DNA of 64,000 nucleotides from Loxodes magnus (lineage: Eukaryota > Ciliophora > Karyorelictea > Loxodida > Loxodidae), in contig CAMPDV010000010.1 of the NCBI GenBank assembly GCA_946699065.1, positions 558,001 to 622,000 of the forward strand, written 5' to 3'. The notes below the pieces were generated by a model. That model was not told where the DNA came from, did not search any database, and saw only the letters and a list, made by a program, of their open reading frames with translations. Position numbers and translations under genes: made by a program. Numbering within the stretch: the stretch's first letter is position 1; each line of letters starts with the position of its first letter. Positions 48,901-61,977 of this stretch are shown piece by piece.

Positions 48901-51900
48901 GAAATTTTTATCTAGCGGCAATAAGGCAGAAAGTGGAACTTAAGACTAAGAATAGACATAAGTATAATAAATATTTTTAAGCTAAGAAAGTGAGAAGATA
49001 AACATGGAGCTAAACCTAAAAATAAAGGAATTTAACATTACATTGCCCTTACAAGAGCACAATATTCATATAGGCTATATGAAAATATAGAAGCTACATT
49101 TATAAATAACTAAGTATAATAGTAAATAAATTGCCAAAGGATCACTTGAACAATTTCATATGGTCGATAGCACACATTGGCCAAAAATTATACTTAAATC
49201 ATTATAACCAGATGAAGTAAGTTTAATTAAAGCAAAATAGCCTGGAAAAGGGTTCTTTCAATTTGAAATAGTATAATACGAAGTAGGATAAATAAAATCA
49301 TAAGTGAATTTAGAGATAATGGGATTATAAATTTTCTATTTTCATTAGATGATTCAGAGATGGAGAAATTATATTAGTACTCATATTCTTGGAGCTTTTT
49401 CATCAAAAGAGTAACCGAAAGAATAAAAAAAAGTAGAGGTCATCTAAAAGAGGCAGATTAGAAAATCAATAACTGCAAAGCTAGTTTAAAATATTGGATA
49501 AGCCTTTAAAAAAGAAAAGGAAGAAGAATAAAAATAATTTAGCTAAATAAATATTAAACTACACAATCCAATAATATGACTTAGACCTAGACCATGAATG
49601 AAATATGAATCCTTGCAAATAGATTTAGGAAACATTATCATTAGTAACAAGCATGAAAATTCGAAAAATAGAAGTAGTTTAAAATCAATTTGAGTAGATG
49701 TTATGACTATAGCAATTAATGAAATGAAACTAATTTAAGGAAATAATAATATATGTGATCCTTTTTCAATGAACTTTGACATCGAACGTCCACTTTTTAA
49801 TGAGGAATGAGAAGGTTAAGAGAAAGTAGATTCATCTGTAAAGATTATAGGTAAATGCAAACAGTTACATATGAAAATGCTATAAAGCTAATTGACTAAC
49901 ATTTTCAAAAGTCTAGACCTAAATATATTTTATAATGATAACCTCAATTACATGTTCTTTACTGAGAATTAGGAAGTTTAACTAGCAAGTACCTAACAAA
50001 TCATTTCATCTACTATGTTAATAGAATTTGAAACATGATTGTTTACTCTTAATGACATAAGATTTAACTCTTAGCTTTGTAATCTAAAGTTTGAAAAAAT
50101 GCAAATCTCTATCAAATCGTACAGCAACTATTATACTGAAATCTTCATAACCTCCGACTTATTGCGGTGATTTTTGAATCAAAATTAGCCTGAATTTGTT
50201 ACGATTAGCGATTAGCACCTAGATTTAAGACATCAACTTAACTTAATGATGTATAAATACCCTGATGGTAGGAAAAAATACTAGTTAATTATGAATAATT
50301 TGGTAGCTAATTTCTTGTATGGACAAATAATCCCTGTGTATTACTTCTTTATCAACTCTTTTCCAAATTATGTAGGAGCAGATGATACGCCTCAAGATAA
50401 CGTTACTAAATGAGCAGTGCCATAATATTAGGAAAAGCCTTGATTAGCTTCATAAATAGAGTTCTTAATCGAAATGTAGAATGCCATTATAGTGCTTCCA
50501 GTTTTTTCAAGTGAAATTTGCTTTGTAGGAAGTTTTGATATGAGTTTCTATATAAAAAGGGAAAAAGGAAAAGCTCCTAATGAAAAAATTGAATAGGAAG
50601 AGCCATATTCAGAGAAGACTCTAAACTTAAATAAACTTGAACTGTTTGTTAGCAAAAATATTAACTAAGAGTTATTAAAATCAATTGAACAAAAGCGAGA
50701 ACTTTTCAGTCCTTTTTCCTTTAAATACATGTAAAAGACTTACATCTACAGATAGACAGATCTCAATTAGATATTCACCTATAGAACCCAATTAAAGCTA
50801 GATGATTTCTTTTTCAGATCTAGTATTTAAGATATTGTTCTTCTATAAAAAGCAATTAGTCACTAATAGAACATTTACAATTAGAACTTAGAGATAATAG
50901 AAATTCTCTCATGCAACTATGCTTCTTACTAAGAATGAAGTAAAAAACTTTCTGAAAAAGAGAAAAGCCTACAACTTACCTTGAAAACTGACCCTAATTA
51001 GTGAAATGAAATCTATCAAAAAACTCAGTAGAGTAAAAAACCAGAGTAAGAGGTAATTAATTACAATTAGTACTTATCTTTTCAAGCTGGAAATTTGCAA
51101 GTAGTTATAATAAATGATGTTGGAGGAGCTTTCTCACCTGTTTTTGAGATATAACTCCAAGACATCAACATAATAAAAGAAGGCACAAATTATAATTAAA
51201 ACATTATAGGAGGATGAACTCTTTCTTCTGATTACTATAACCCTATAGCAGGATGCTGGGAACCTTTTATTGAATAATTTGAAGGAAATTTTGAAATTTA
51301 AAAGAGTATGGTTTAGCATTATGATACGGAGATAAATATCGATTCTGATATTCCGATTAATATAAATATTAGTGAGATGATGATCAAACAGTTTCAGAAA
51401 GCTTATTATAGTTATGCATTGGAAATACAGTGTCTTTCTTAGTAAGTAACTCCCTTTTCTCTTGAAAACTAGACAGGATATCAACTTCGAATTTAACGTT
51501 AAAATTAAGAAGATATGATACTTAAAAAAGGAGAAATAAAGCCAGTTCTTCTTGGATTCTTCTAAAGTATCGCTTATTAAGGCATGTCTTCGGATGAGAT
51601 TATCAAAGTAGTAATTGAAGATAGCAAAAAATAATTTAATACGATACATGGGATATTTCTAGAAAAGGTGGGAGTTCATTTATATTAAGTAAACAAGCGC
51701 TAGAGTGAAACATAGTATTATCTATTTGCTCATAGTTATTTGAAAGAAAATAGAAAAATTCTAGCATTGAAGTCTTCAGTTCTGATTAAGAATAACACAA
51801 AGGAGACTATTATCATTTTAATCAGCAAGGAAAAGATCTAGCTTGATCCTTAAAGCATCTAGCCTATACTTTTTGATTTAGTAGATGATGATTTCTGCAT

Positions 51901-54900
51901 TAGTACTATCCATAATGATGACTAATACTGAGGAGATACCACTAATCTTTTAGACTTAAGGATTGGATTACATGAAACTAAAATGCTCACTCATCATATA
52001 CGATCAGGACCAATTTACTATACAATTGTAATAGAAAGAAGCTAAAATCACAAGCTAATGTCTAATCTATTAATAAATGCTCCTATCATTGTAAGAAATG
52101 CTTTACCTGTACAAATGCAGCTCAAAATATTCGGAGTAGTAGGGAAGAAGAAAATATAAGTATAAACTATATTAGAAAAATCGTAGGAAGAGGATTTGCA
52201 TGACTTTCCACTCAACACTTAACTACATTTATAAATTAAACTTCCAGGGTTTGAATGAAGTCAGATGTAGCTATTGAAAACTAGCCGTGGAATAATTGCT
52301 AAAAGGGTAATAGTAGAGGATTAAAATAAACGCAAGTTAAATATAAGAATTGAAAACAAGCTTGATTACTCCCTTCATCTGAATTTCTTCGTAAAACTGG
52401 TTGTTATCAATAAGACTAGCATACCTACATTCATCTTTCAAGAGTAGAAAATTGGTAGAGATTTGTTACCTGGATAAGTTACATAAAATTTCCCTGAAAT
52501 AGTTCTAGGATCAAGTGCTAAAAATTTACTGGGAATTGGCTATTAAAATACTTATATATTTAAGATAAATCCTTTATCCGCTGGTATTAAAAGCATTATT
52601 GATCTAAATGGACCTCAACTGGAGGATGGTAGTTTTAAAAAATACTAATTTGGATGCTAAGCAGAACTATGATATCCTCATAAAAACTCAGAGTATCTGA
52701 CATCGATTGTAACAATTGCACCGAAATATTACATTTGCAACAAGTTGAATGTAAATATGAAAATATAATAGTAAAACTGTACAATTGAAACTTAAACTAT
52801 ACCTGCCTAAAGTTCTGTTTCCTTTCATTGGTTTGATGGATAATAATAAGAAATTATGAAGATTTGCGTTGATAAGTATGAATGGTCAGGATATTTCCAT
52901 GTATAAAACACTATATGCATGCTGAAAAGCATAGATGAGCCTAATAAATATATTCTTATTCTAGTAGACGTTTAGTAAAAAGGTGTGAGCACTTTTGTTA
53001 TATTCTAATAGGAAGATCACAATACATGCACCTATCGTATTGAGAATCATTCTTAGATCATTTCTTGCAAAATGTACCAGTAAAATACATAGGATTATTT
53101 GTTCGTAGACACATTATCATCTATACCGTTTGGTTGGTCAAAGCCTGAAGAAAAGCACAAGCTTATTATAGAGTTTTAAGTAGGAAGTCTTTCGCAAATT
53201 CCTTTCTATACAGGAGCGAGATAAGTTTTAAATTTCGATAAGCTTAATTGAGAGTTCAAATAAAACATAGAAATAACTGCCGAGACGAGTATAGAAATAT
53301 ATGGAATAGTCTAGTTATAATGCATAACTAAAGTACTTAAGATAAGTCATGTCTCTGCTAAAAAGCAAATCAAAGAATAGGAAGTTCAATCAAAACTATA
53401 ACTCTTTATCAACTTAAGGTAAATTGGCTTATCATTCATTGAGGGAGTTGAAAGGTAGAGATCTGAAGTAATATATTTGCAACTGAAAAAATTTTAATTT
53501 TGTTTAGAAAACAAAAACCAGCAAAGGGAAATTGAAGTAAAAATACAGGATTTACAAATAGATAATAACTTCACTGCTGATTCTCTATTCCCCGTTCTTC
53601 TTTAAATAAAGTCGCATGAGAATGACCCTGCACTGGCTTTATATATGACTTAAATTCTTGATAATCAGCCTACCATTATAAGTCTGGAAAACTTTGCCTT
53701 AAACTTACTTCCTATTGAAATATAACTTGATGAATAAGTAATAAGAGCAATCTTAGGCATGTTCAATAGACTATTCCAACAGACCACTTAAATTCATCCT
53801 ATTTTCACTTCTTAATCTAGTTTCGAAATTGCGATTCCAGAATCAGTCAATAAGTTTGTAATTTTAAGGAAACTACTAATAGATCACATTTACATGAACC
53901 TAACTCTAACTCTATTATAAAGCCATGAAAGCAATAAAACGCTGTCAGAAATATTAAAGGCAGTAGGGAAGACAGTGATTTCCTTATAAAAGGCTCCTAT
54001 AAACTTTAAAGCAATAAAGACTAACAATATACACTCTTCTATTAAAGGAATTATGGATATCTTAATTTAGCCTTATAAGACTTAACTCATTCAAGAACTA
54101 TATAACATTGTAGGATCTACTGACATTTTTGGAAACCCTTTAGGACTTGTCAACACACTTGAGAGTGGTTTTAGTGATTGTTTCCATTAGCCAAGAATAA
54201 GGTATTAATAAGAGAAAATTTAAGCAGTAAAAGGAGTTATTAAGGGTACAGGCAGTCTAATGAGTCATACTATAAGTGGTACTTTTAACTCTATCTCTAA
54301 GATAACTAACTCAGTAGCAGCAGGCTTAACTTAGTTGTCTTAGGATTAAGAGTTTATAAAGGAAAGAAATAAAAACAAGTATCTAGTGGCTAAAGATGCT
54401 ATTTAGGGAGTTGGTTAAGGCTTCAAGCATTTTTATCGCTCAATAGGAACTGGAATTACTGGAGTTGTCAAATAACCTTTCAATGGAATCCAATAAGAAG
54501 GTTTTAAAGGCTTTTGAAAAGGAGCTGGAAAGGCTTTAGGAGGATTACTTCTAAAACCCATAGCAGGGTTTTTCGACGTAGTTAGCAAAACAGCAGAAGG
54601 AATAAAAAACACAACTACTCTATTTGAAGAAACAATAACTAGCTAAAGAGCAAGAGATCCTCGTGTCTTTTATGGTCCTTACCAGATAACAAAGAATTAT
54701 GATGAATATGATGCAGGATTCAAGCTATTTCTAGCTAAAGTAAACAAGAAACTACACTCAATGAAGTTTCTTGCTCAATCTTTAGTAACTACAAACAGTA
54801 AAAACTAAAGCCTATTAATCTTAACAACAAAATGTGTTGCATTGATAGATATTCCAGCATAGAAGTCTAGCTGGTAGATTAAATATAAGATGATAGATTA

Positions 54901-54991
54901 TGTAGAAGAAAGGCAAAACTAAATAGTCATTAAGCTAGTTAATAAAAAGGTATTTCATAATACAGCAAATTATGCTTTATTTTCCCTTTGA
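45917..54991 (+). CDS. VPS13: VPS13-family bridge-like lipid transfer protein
   Basis: An uninterrupted 3024-residue frame, the usual VPS13 size. The N-terminal chorein domain (1-110) starts MFEKLVEKILQHYCGEYLLN and contains LQVGVWSGDVYLQDL and VPWNKL. Extended RBG repeats follow. A VPS13 adaptor-binding (SHR-BD) region lies about 2000-2500. The C-terminal ATG2-C-like region has NPLGLVNTLESGFSDCF near 2745 and the glycine-rich GTGITGVVKQPFNGIQQEGF...KGAGKALGG...KPIAGFFD. VPS13 proteins channel phospholipids between organelles at contact sites. More than twenty in-frame TGA codons are read as Trp, including the Trp of VPWNKL, typical of this family. The stop TGA follows NYALFSL. No intron is needed, and the antisense ORF at 51134-51649 is a shadow. 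Confidence 0.95.
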
Positions 54992-55890
54992 GAATGAAAA
55001 GGAAAAAATATTAAATGAACTTAGTTAGATTCAACCTAAATTTTAACACTTTATTTAATAAAATTAACTTTCCAATTATCAAATACGTACCCAATCTATT
55101 TTCTTGGGACTGTTCTATTGATTCTTAATACTCATTCAAGAGTTAATCTTATAAATACTAGAGTAGTCTTATTTTTCATAATACATTAACAGACTTAAAA
55201 AGAACTATATGGAGAGATAATAGCAAGATTGAGAAAAATGTTTCCTATCAAAATATTTAATAAAGTAAGGATATTGTTTGCAGCTTAATAAAATAAAGCT
55301 TTATTTTAGAAATTAAATTGCAAATGGTTTTATAATCCACTTGCTCTATATTATCAGATTCCTCTAATTTATCCAGTTTCTTAAATAAGTCTAAACTCTT
55401 ATTTTTAAACTTATGATTTCATTATTTTTATAAAAAGGTTTTAAAATGCTTCAGAATAATAATATCTACTTTATTGGTCTAGTTTATAGTATCAACTATA
55501 AGCCTAGAAATCAAAAATACAAATCTTTGCTAGCTTTCTTTATTTGAAAGCAAACATTAGATTACAACTAAATCCAAATCAGTAAATGGCTCTTTATCTA
55601 GATCCTAAATGTACTGAACATGTTGATAAATAGCCTAAGAACTACAATTATAATATCTCTTCTTCTTACTTCAAACTTACAAACTACATATAGCATCTCT
55701 TCTATATAATGCTTTATAAAAGAGACTAATTAACTAAAAATACTTGAAAAGAAAGCAAAACTAATAGAGTAGAATAGTAAAGGTAATCTTAGTTAATTTA
55801 AGACTCCTTAATTTTAATTAAGCTGCTTATTTTATTTAAATGGTATCATCAAAACTGGTCCAGAAATTATAAAGCTTAATTGCATAGAAA
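54992..55890. other. AT-rich spacer
   Basis: An open frame from 55446 (about 155 codons) has mixed composition but runs into the next gene in another frame, and was not called. Confidence 0.45.
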
Positions 55891-56372
55891 ATGTCTAAAT
55901 TTGAATTCGATAATACACCAAAAATTAGGAGAAATAGCATATTATTAAGAAATTAAAAAAAGGGAAGCAAAGAGTTTAGTCATAACTTATTTTTATCGAA
56001 ATCTCAACTAAATAAACCAATAGCAAGTTAGGATTAAATAATATATGATCCAATGTAGATTTAGCAATCAAATTTAAATAATAATCAAACATAAAAATTA
56101 GACAATAAACCAAGTAATAAAAAGAAGATCAGTTATGTGTTGATTCTGTAGAAGAATATAATAAATCTTTTTCAGATACTAAAAATGGCAAAAGCCTAAC
56201 CAAGATTTATTGCACATCTGAATGTGACCAGTATAAAAAAAGGATTATATGAGGCTAAATACTCTAGTAAATAGTAGATGCTCAAAAAAGAAGAGACAAG
56301 TATACGTTTGGAAAAGATTAAGATTGGAATAAAATATCAACTATAAAGAAAGGAAAGAGTAACAGTTGTTGA
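55891..56372 (+). CDS. hypothetical protein with a frame change (intron or indel)
   Basis: The first 74 codons (MSKFEFDNTPKIRRNS...) read well in one frame and are Asn/Gln-rich. After about 56110 the coding character moves to another frame (VDSVEEYNKSFSDTKNG, TFGKDQDWNKIST), ending SNSC-TGA at 56370. A 14-nt word GTAATAAAAAGAAG at 56114-56127 would join them (155 residues), shorter than the 16-18 nt introns elsewhere. A base-calling indel is an alternative. One TGA (IIWGQ) is read as Trp. No domain is recognised. Confidence 0.45.
56114..56127 (+). other. tentative 14-nt intron or indel site
   Basis: A GT...AG word whose removal joins two coding-like frames. It is tentative because of its length and because other GT...AG pairings in the region were not excluded. 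Confidence 0.3.
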
Positions 56373-56808
56373 TATGTAATTCAAGAATATAAACCTAAAG
56401 AATAAATGAACAATTTCAATATTTTTACGATGCTTCTTGAGATTTTTATAAATTAATAGGTTACAAGCAAAATAAAGGAGACATCACATTAATAAATTAC
56501 ATAATATTATGTTATAAACTAAATTGGAGCAAAGTTAAGATATATAATAAATATTGTTGTGTTATTAGAATTAAAGAAGCAAAGTTTAATTATGTTGATT
56601 CTTTCAAAATTTAATAGATAGTAAAGAATTGAATTAATCTATAAATAGAAATAAATGAAATATGATTAACAGATGAAGCTTAGATATTTAATTAGATTAA
56701 ATTGCTAATTAAAAGCATTTATGAAATTTTTGATTTGCTGTATAGATATTTGTCAGTTTTGGTCGGAGTATTTTCTGTAATTTCCTGCTATTTGTAATTT
56801 TTTAATAG
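56373..56808. other. AT-rich spacer
   Basis: One frame is open across it but would need an improbable density of TGA-coded tryptophans; rejected as coding. Confidence 0.45.
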
Positions 56809-57675
56809 ATGCAATAGACTAATTTAACCCAATTCAAGCTTGCTCTTATAGGAGATGGCGGAGTTGGGAAGACTTAGCTTTTAAAAAGACTTTTAACAGA
56901 TGATTTTGAAGATAGATGAATTCATACTATGATAACAGAAGTACATTAGGTAGTTTTTTAAACCACTTAAGGTGCTATATAATTCAATGTTTGGGAAATA
57001 GTTGGATCTGAAAAATTCGGCCTTCTAAGAGATTAATATTACTTTGGATCATAGTGTGCTATTATCATGTTTGATGTAACATCAAGAGCAACATACAAAA
57101 ATGTTCCAAGATGGTATAAAGATATTATAAGGGTTTGCGACTAAATACCCATAGTTTTGGTAGGAAATAAAGTGGATATTCAAGAAAGGAAAATAAAGGG
57201 AAAACATTTATAATTCCATAAAAAGAAATAAATTCAATATTTTGAAATCTCAGCAAAAATTAACTTCTAGTTAGCAAGACCTTTTATTTCATTATTGAGA
57301 ATATTAACAGGAGATTAGAGTTGCTCACTGGTTTAAGAAACAATTTTTAGACCATTAGAAACTATTATAGATAAATAACGACTCAAACAACTAGAGAAAG
57401 AACAGTTCGAAGCAGAAAAAAGAATTATTCCGTAGATTGAATCTTATGCTTATAAAAACTAAATTTAATATAAAGGGAATATTTAATCAATTTTGAATCT
57501 ATAAAATAGCCAAATATCTATATGGATAATATCTAACGTCAACTATCAAAGCACAATAAGCAATAGAATTAGTTGTTAGTTATAGAAACGCCCTAAGAAA
57601 GAGATTAGTTACATAAAATACTCTATAACTTTAGATATCATTACAAGCTAAAGTTAAAAGTGCTTTTCAAATTGA
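56809..57675 (+). CDS. divergent Ran-like GTPase with altered catalytic residues
   Basis: A 288-residue protein whose first 175 residues align with Ran: FKLALIGDGGVGKT, TEVHQVVFQTTQGAIQFNVW, EKFGLLRDQYYFGSQCAIIM, FDVTSRATYKNVPRWYKD and IPIVLVGNKVDIQERK, then EISAK. Key positions differ. The P-loop is GKTQ (Q23 replaces the Mg2+-coordinating Thr), and switch II reads EIVGSEK where Ran has DTAGQEK, so the catalytic Gln is Ser and the Asp is Glu. NKVD and SAK are kept. GTP hydrolysis is probably lost, and nucleotide binding is possible. Ran's acidic C-terminus is missing; a Lys/Glu/Gln-rich tail and an AT-driven end follow. One TGA (DRWIHT) is Trp. The stop is TGA at 57673, though translation may end earlier. 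Confidence 0.85.
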
Positions 57676-58339
57676 TTTTTATTAGTTTGGTTCATCTATT
57701 AATTTTTCTTTAGCTTTATAACTAAAAATAGGAATGAGATAGAGTAATTATTGACTCTTCAGTTTTTTATTCTAGATCTGTTTATTAAAATAGTCTAGCT
57801 TGATAAATTTTAATAAAGAATAATTTTCTTGAATTTGAAAGTTCATCAAGTAGAGAAAGAGTAAAAGTAATACTTAAGGTTAATTTATATAAGGAATGTA
57901 TAGAATCTAATAAATAGGCTTAAAGCTTATATACTAAAGCAATTTATATAATCTCAAGTAAAAAGCCTAGCAATCTTATTAATAAGTATATTCATTATTT
58001 TCAAGATAAAAGGATATAGACAATATCTAGAGTTATAAAGCAAAGTTAATATTCTATTGCTTTGGAATATAATAGATATAATTAAATTATAAGAGTAACT
58101 AATATTAGAAGTAATCAGTAACTGATATATACATTATAGGGCTAAACAATCTTCATTATATCTCACTTAATTTCATTTAATTTTTAGCACACTCTATTAA
58201 GAATAAGTAAAGCGTTTCCTAATTTAGAGGAGATAATTTAGAACATAAATAAAGGTATGATTTATATATAGGGAATAATGAGAAATATTAGATATTTATA
58301 AGTAAATTGTTTAAATCTTAAAAATTAGAAAATAACGCA
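57676..58339. other. AT-rich spacer
   Basis: No gene seen. A purine-rich stretch (about 58225-58240, TTAGAGGAGATAATTT) lies about 100 nt before the next ATG. Confidence 0.45.
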
Positions 58340-60013
58340 ATGGAAGCACCTCTTATTTTATCTTCACATTCGCCTAAAGAAAGCACTATATCTGATATTG
58401 ATAGACTATATGTTCCTTAAGATATTCCATTTTATGAAAATGAGATTGGCTTCGATGAAACTTTTAAGTAATAAGCATCTCAAGCTTTTAAGAATTATAT
58501 TAGCACACCAGTATTCGAAAGGCTTGCTATAAATCGGTAAGTTAAAGAACCTTCAAATAAGTAATAAGCTCTTAATTAGTGAAAGCATAAGCCTGATTTA
58601 AGAAACCAAATGAAAGAGTTAGATGTAAACAAATAAAAATTAAGCTCAGCATCTAATTAATGGACGAAGCTTTTTGGAAGGCCTTTAAGAAAAAGAAAGA
58701 AAAAAGGAACAAGAGGATCAGAATTCCCTAGAAATGATTATGACTATAAAATTTAACGTCCAAAGCCAACTTAAGCAAAATAGAAATTAAATTTCTAAAA
58801 TTTATAGGTTGCTTTAAATTTTCATGCTAGAAAAAACAGCAAAAGCAGCACTTAGAATAATAGTTTACTTGTAAGTAACAAGGAGATTAGATAAATCTCA
58901 AATACAAAGCAAATTGATCCTTTAATTAAGTTAAACGCTAATTATAATCCTCAGAGCATCAGTAGCCAACTGTATATCCAAGAAAAAATAAACCATTAGT
59001 AAAAGAAAGAAATGATTAAGTAAAAATGAAATGATACATAATCCTGGAAAAAATAAAGACCTTAGAGTGCCAATCCTAGTAACCTTTAGTAATCTAAACA
59101 ATATGCTCTAGTGCTTGAAAATTTAAAAGCACCAAGCTTTAAAGAGGAATTTTAAAAAGAAAACTTTATTAAGTAACAAACTCAAAATATCTAAAAGGAG
59201 GAAAAGCCAAACTAATTACATTAAGAATAATCTTAAAATGACAACGAAGAATTCTCAGATGTAGATTTCAGTGACTATGCCCATAAATATCAAGTGTCTA
59301 ACCTTAGTTTTCAACCATAGCAATAGAAAGTTTCTGGACATAAAATAAAAAATCAAAAAACTACGACAATTGAAAATTTTTATAATGAAATGCAGAACTC
59401 GTTTTTGAACAATCGTAGCTAGATTTAAGAAACCAATTTTACTAAATTAGATTAAGAGTCAACCAACATTAGCTTTAATAATATTTCTCATATATTAAAT
59501 CAAGATTATTTGAAGACATCTTAGATACCTGATTAAAAGGATTCAAATAGAAATAAAAGCTAAGAAGAAGTTCAAGCAGTTCCTCAAATTGTAGTTAAAA
59601 GCGAAAAAAGCTTCAAGAAAAGAAATGGAATAAACAGGACTTGAATACTTAGAAATAAAGCAATTTAGGAAAAGAAGCAGTTTATAGTATAAACAGTTAT
59701 GCCAGGAAAGGCAGCTATTGCTGAATTTATTTTCGATTATAAATCAAACTCTAAAAACTTACGACAAGGATAATTTAAGAAGATACAGAATACATTTTCT
59801 ATCTTTTAATGTATATCCTCTAATACTCTAACGATTTCCTTCCTATACTATTACCATCTATATCTAAAATTCCCTATTATAATGTACTTTGGTAGCGTTT
59901 AACACTTTAATCAATCTTAAGATATCCTATTTAGATATTCCTTTACATAAATTTCTAGCAAAGCAAATAAAATACATCAAATAGATGATAATTCGATAAA
60001 TAAATAGCAATGA
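58340..60013 (+). CDS. hypothetical Gln/Lys/Ser-rich protein
   Basis: About 557 residues to the first in-frame TGA. The N-terminus is acidic and ordered-looking (IDRLYVPQDIPFYENEIG, ETFKQQASQAFKNYI). A basic cluster GRPLRKRKKKGTRG lies near 120, and the remainder is Gln/Asn/Ser-rich and probably disordered, with an acidic patch FSDVDFSDYAHKY near 310. TGA Trps occur at NQWKHK, KQKWNDT and RTWILR. Coding character fades near 59800 (GQFKKIQNTF), but no in-frame TGA occurs until 60011, so the C-terminal 70 residues are doubtful. No family is recognised. Confidence 0.6.
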
Positions 60014-60429
60014 CGAAGTAACTAAAATAGTTCCTACACTTTATTTAAAATAAAAGTATTAAAGGTATAGAAAGATAAAGCTAAGGAGCTAATTAAGGCT
60101 AGTGATACAGGTTAAATGTAAATATAATAATAGCTATATTAATACTAATTTATAATTATAGTAATGGAATATTATTAAGCTGCTATATTAAAACTATTAG
60201 AGATATTATTTATTTAGAGCTATATTTAGATTGCTTGAGTAAAAGCATCTGCTTTATTATTATTTTCATAAGGAGGCGTCAATGGAAAATAAATTGGGAA
60301 AGTGAGAGATAGACTAAGGAGATATTAGTAGTATAAAGTTAGGAATTGAGATTGAATATGATTATATAATGTTGAGAGATTAAAATACTTTAAATTAATT
60401 AAGCTTTTATATTAAATAAATCAGGTTTA
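60014..60429. promoter_or_regulatory. spacer with purine-rich element before TPR gene
   Basis: AT-rich except for a G/A-rich stretch at 60271-60345, including GTGAGAGATAGACTAAGGAGAT, 85-150 nt before the next ATG. It resembles the candidate element at other genes. Confidence 0.3.
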
Positions 60430-61107
60430 ATGGATGAAATTGAAATCACAGAATAAAATAGAAAACTAGTACCTTATTTAGAGAAAGCTAGAGGGAATAA
60501 ATTGTTTACTGAAGGGAAATATGTGGAAGCAAGTAAAAGCTACTCAAAGGCTCTTCTTGCTCTTCATTTTTTGACAAAAGATAATATAATTGAAGATGCG
60601 GAAGAATATAAAGATACTGTTTTCATTCCTTCCAGCTTAAATTTAGCAGCATGCTATTTAAAGATAGAAAGAGGATATGATCAAGCAATTTATCATTGTA
60701 CTGAAGTATTGAAATTTCAACCAGAAAGTATTAAAGCTTTGTACCGAAGAGCTAAAGGTTATATGCAGGGTGCATACTTACAGAATGCAAAGGAAGATTT
60801 AACCAAAGCTATTAAACTTGATTAGAATAATAAAGAGTTAAGGTAAGCATGGGACGAATTAATGGAACTTTATGAAAAGAAAAGAGAATTTATCAACAAA
60901 GTCAGCTACACAAATATGATGCAACCCTCTGAAGAAAATACCTAAGAACCACAGAAGGAAGAAAAAAAGGAATAACCTTAGGATGCTATTAAACATCTAA
61001 TTTAATAAGATTAAGAAAGTAAAAAGGATGGAGAAAAAATTCAGATTGTGTAAAAAAAATCATTTATCTCTTCTATAAGAGAGTTTTTCTGCAAAAGGAA
61101 ATCATGA
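60430..61107 (+). CDS. TPR-domain co-chaperone-like protein
   Basis: A 225-residue protein. Residues 12-130 form three TPR units: EKARGNKLFTEGKYVEASKS, SLNLAACYLKIERGYDQAIY, and ALYRRAKGYMQGAYLQNAKE. This spacing, with conserved basic clamp-like residues (K..N, N, K..R), resembles Hsp90/Hsp70-binding TPR domains of FKBP/AIP/Tah1-type co-chaperones, though no catalytic domain is attached. The C-terminal 90 residues are charged and Lys/Glu/Gln-rich. There is no intron and no sense TGA; the stop is TGA after FFCKRKS. Chaperone binding is inferred from the clamp pattern. Confidence 0.82.
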
Positions 61108-61977
61108 TAGCCAAGAAGTTCTTTGAAATTACTTTTTATTAAAATAAAAATAATTTTAATTTAGCTAACGAAAGCTATTCTTATTAATTAAACTCTTAAT
61201 TTTACAAATTAGAATTAAATTTAAGATTATGAAGTATAAATTATCAATTTTCTTTTATTTCTTTAAAATTGAAAATCAAACCAAAAAAAAATTATAATTC
61301 TAAACGAATTATTGAGTATAAAAATCTCATCAAAGGGATTATATCTTTATTAAAAGTCAAGTCTACTACTATTACTATAAGCATATTTGAACAATAAAGT
61401 CCTAAACCGTACTTAAGTTCAAGAAAATACATTCTCAAGTTCACTGGATGTAAAGAAAAACTTCTGAATCTTTTTAACTTTAACTTCTAGTAAAAAGTCT
61501 TTTAAGTAGTAATTAGCCTAATTAAATGATTGCAATAGAGCATATATATTCAGTAGTCAGTATTTATTAAGAGATAATAAAAATAACAAAATTATACTTT
61601 GCTTGAAAAGAGTACTCATCGTTTTATTATTTCGAATTAGTTTATATCTTTAAAGTAGAAACAATTAAAAGCTTAAAGACAAAAATAATGCTATAATTAA
61701 GATTATAGACTACTATATACTAATTTAGTTTTTAACTAGATAAAAGGAGTAAAATGTGGAAATTAATTATTTATGTTATGCATTTTATATTCTTTATACC
61801 TTTTTTCCATTATGACTTAGTATGCCAAAATACAGATTATTAAAGTTAATTATTAAATATATTAAAAAATTAAATAGATTGAAGCTAAAACAAGTTTGAA
61901 AGTAAGAAATAGAATATATTCGGTAATGATAAAAGAGGAATAATATTTCTACTAATTAAATAGCTAAATGTAAGGTT
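61108..61977. other. AT-rich spacer between converging genes
   Basis: Includes the 3' flank of the TPR gene and of the minus-strand kinase. Notably, it has no TCA (minus-strand TGA) in any frame between about 61621 and 61990. Confidence 0.5.

Noticed and set aside
51134..51649. 171-codon minus-strand ORF
   Set aside because: It lies wholly antisense to VPS13, whose plus-strand frame is supported by homology and continuity; its hydrophobic Phe/Ile-rich composition is what the complement of a Lys/Glu/Gln-rich gene gives.
55446..55908. 155-codon frame starting MLQNNNIYF
   Set aside because: It overlaps the start of the better-supported gene at 55891 and lacks any recognisable feature; retained only as a remote possibility.
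56373..56820. Open frame with motifs such as DASWDFYK just before the Ran-like gene
   Set aside because: It would need about four TGA tryptophans in 100 codons, far above the density in real genes, and it has no start of its own.
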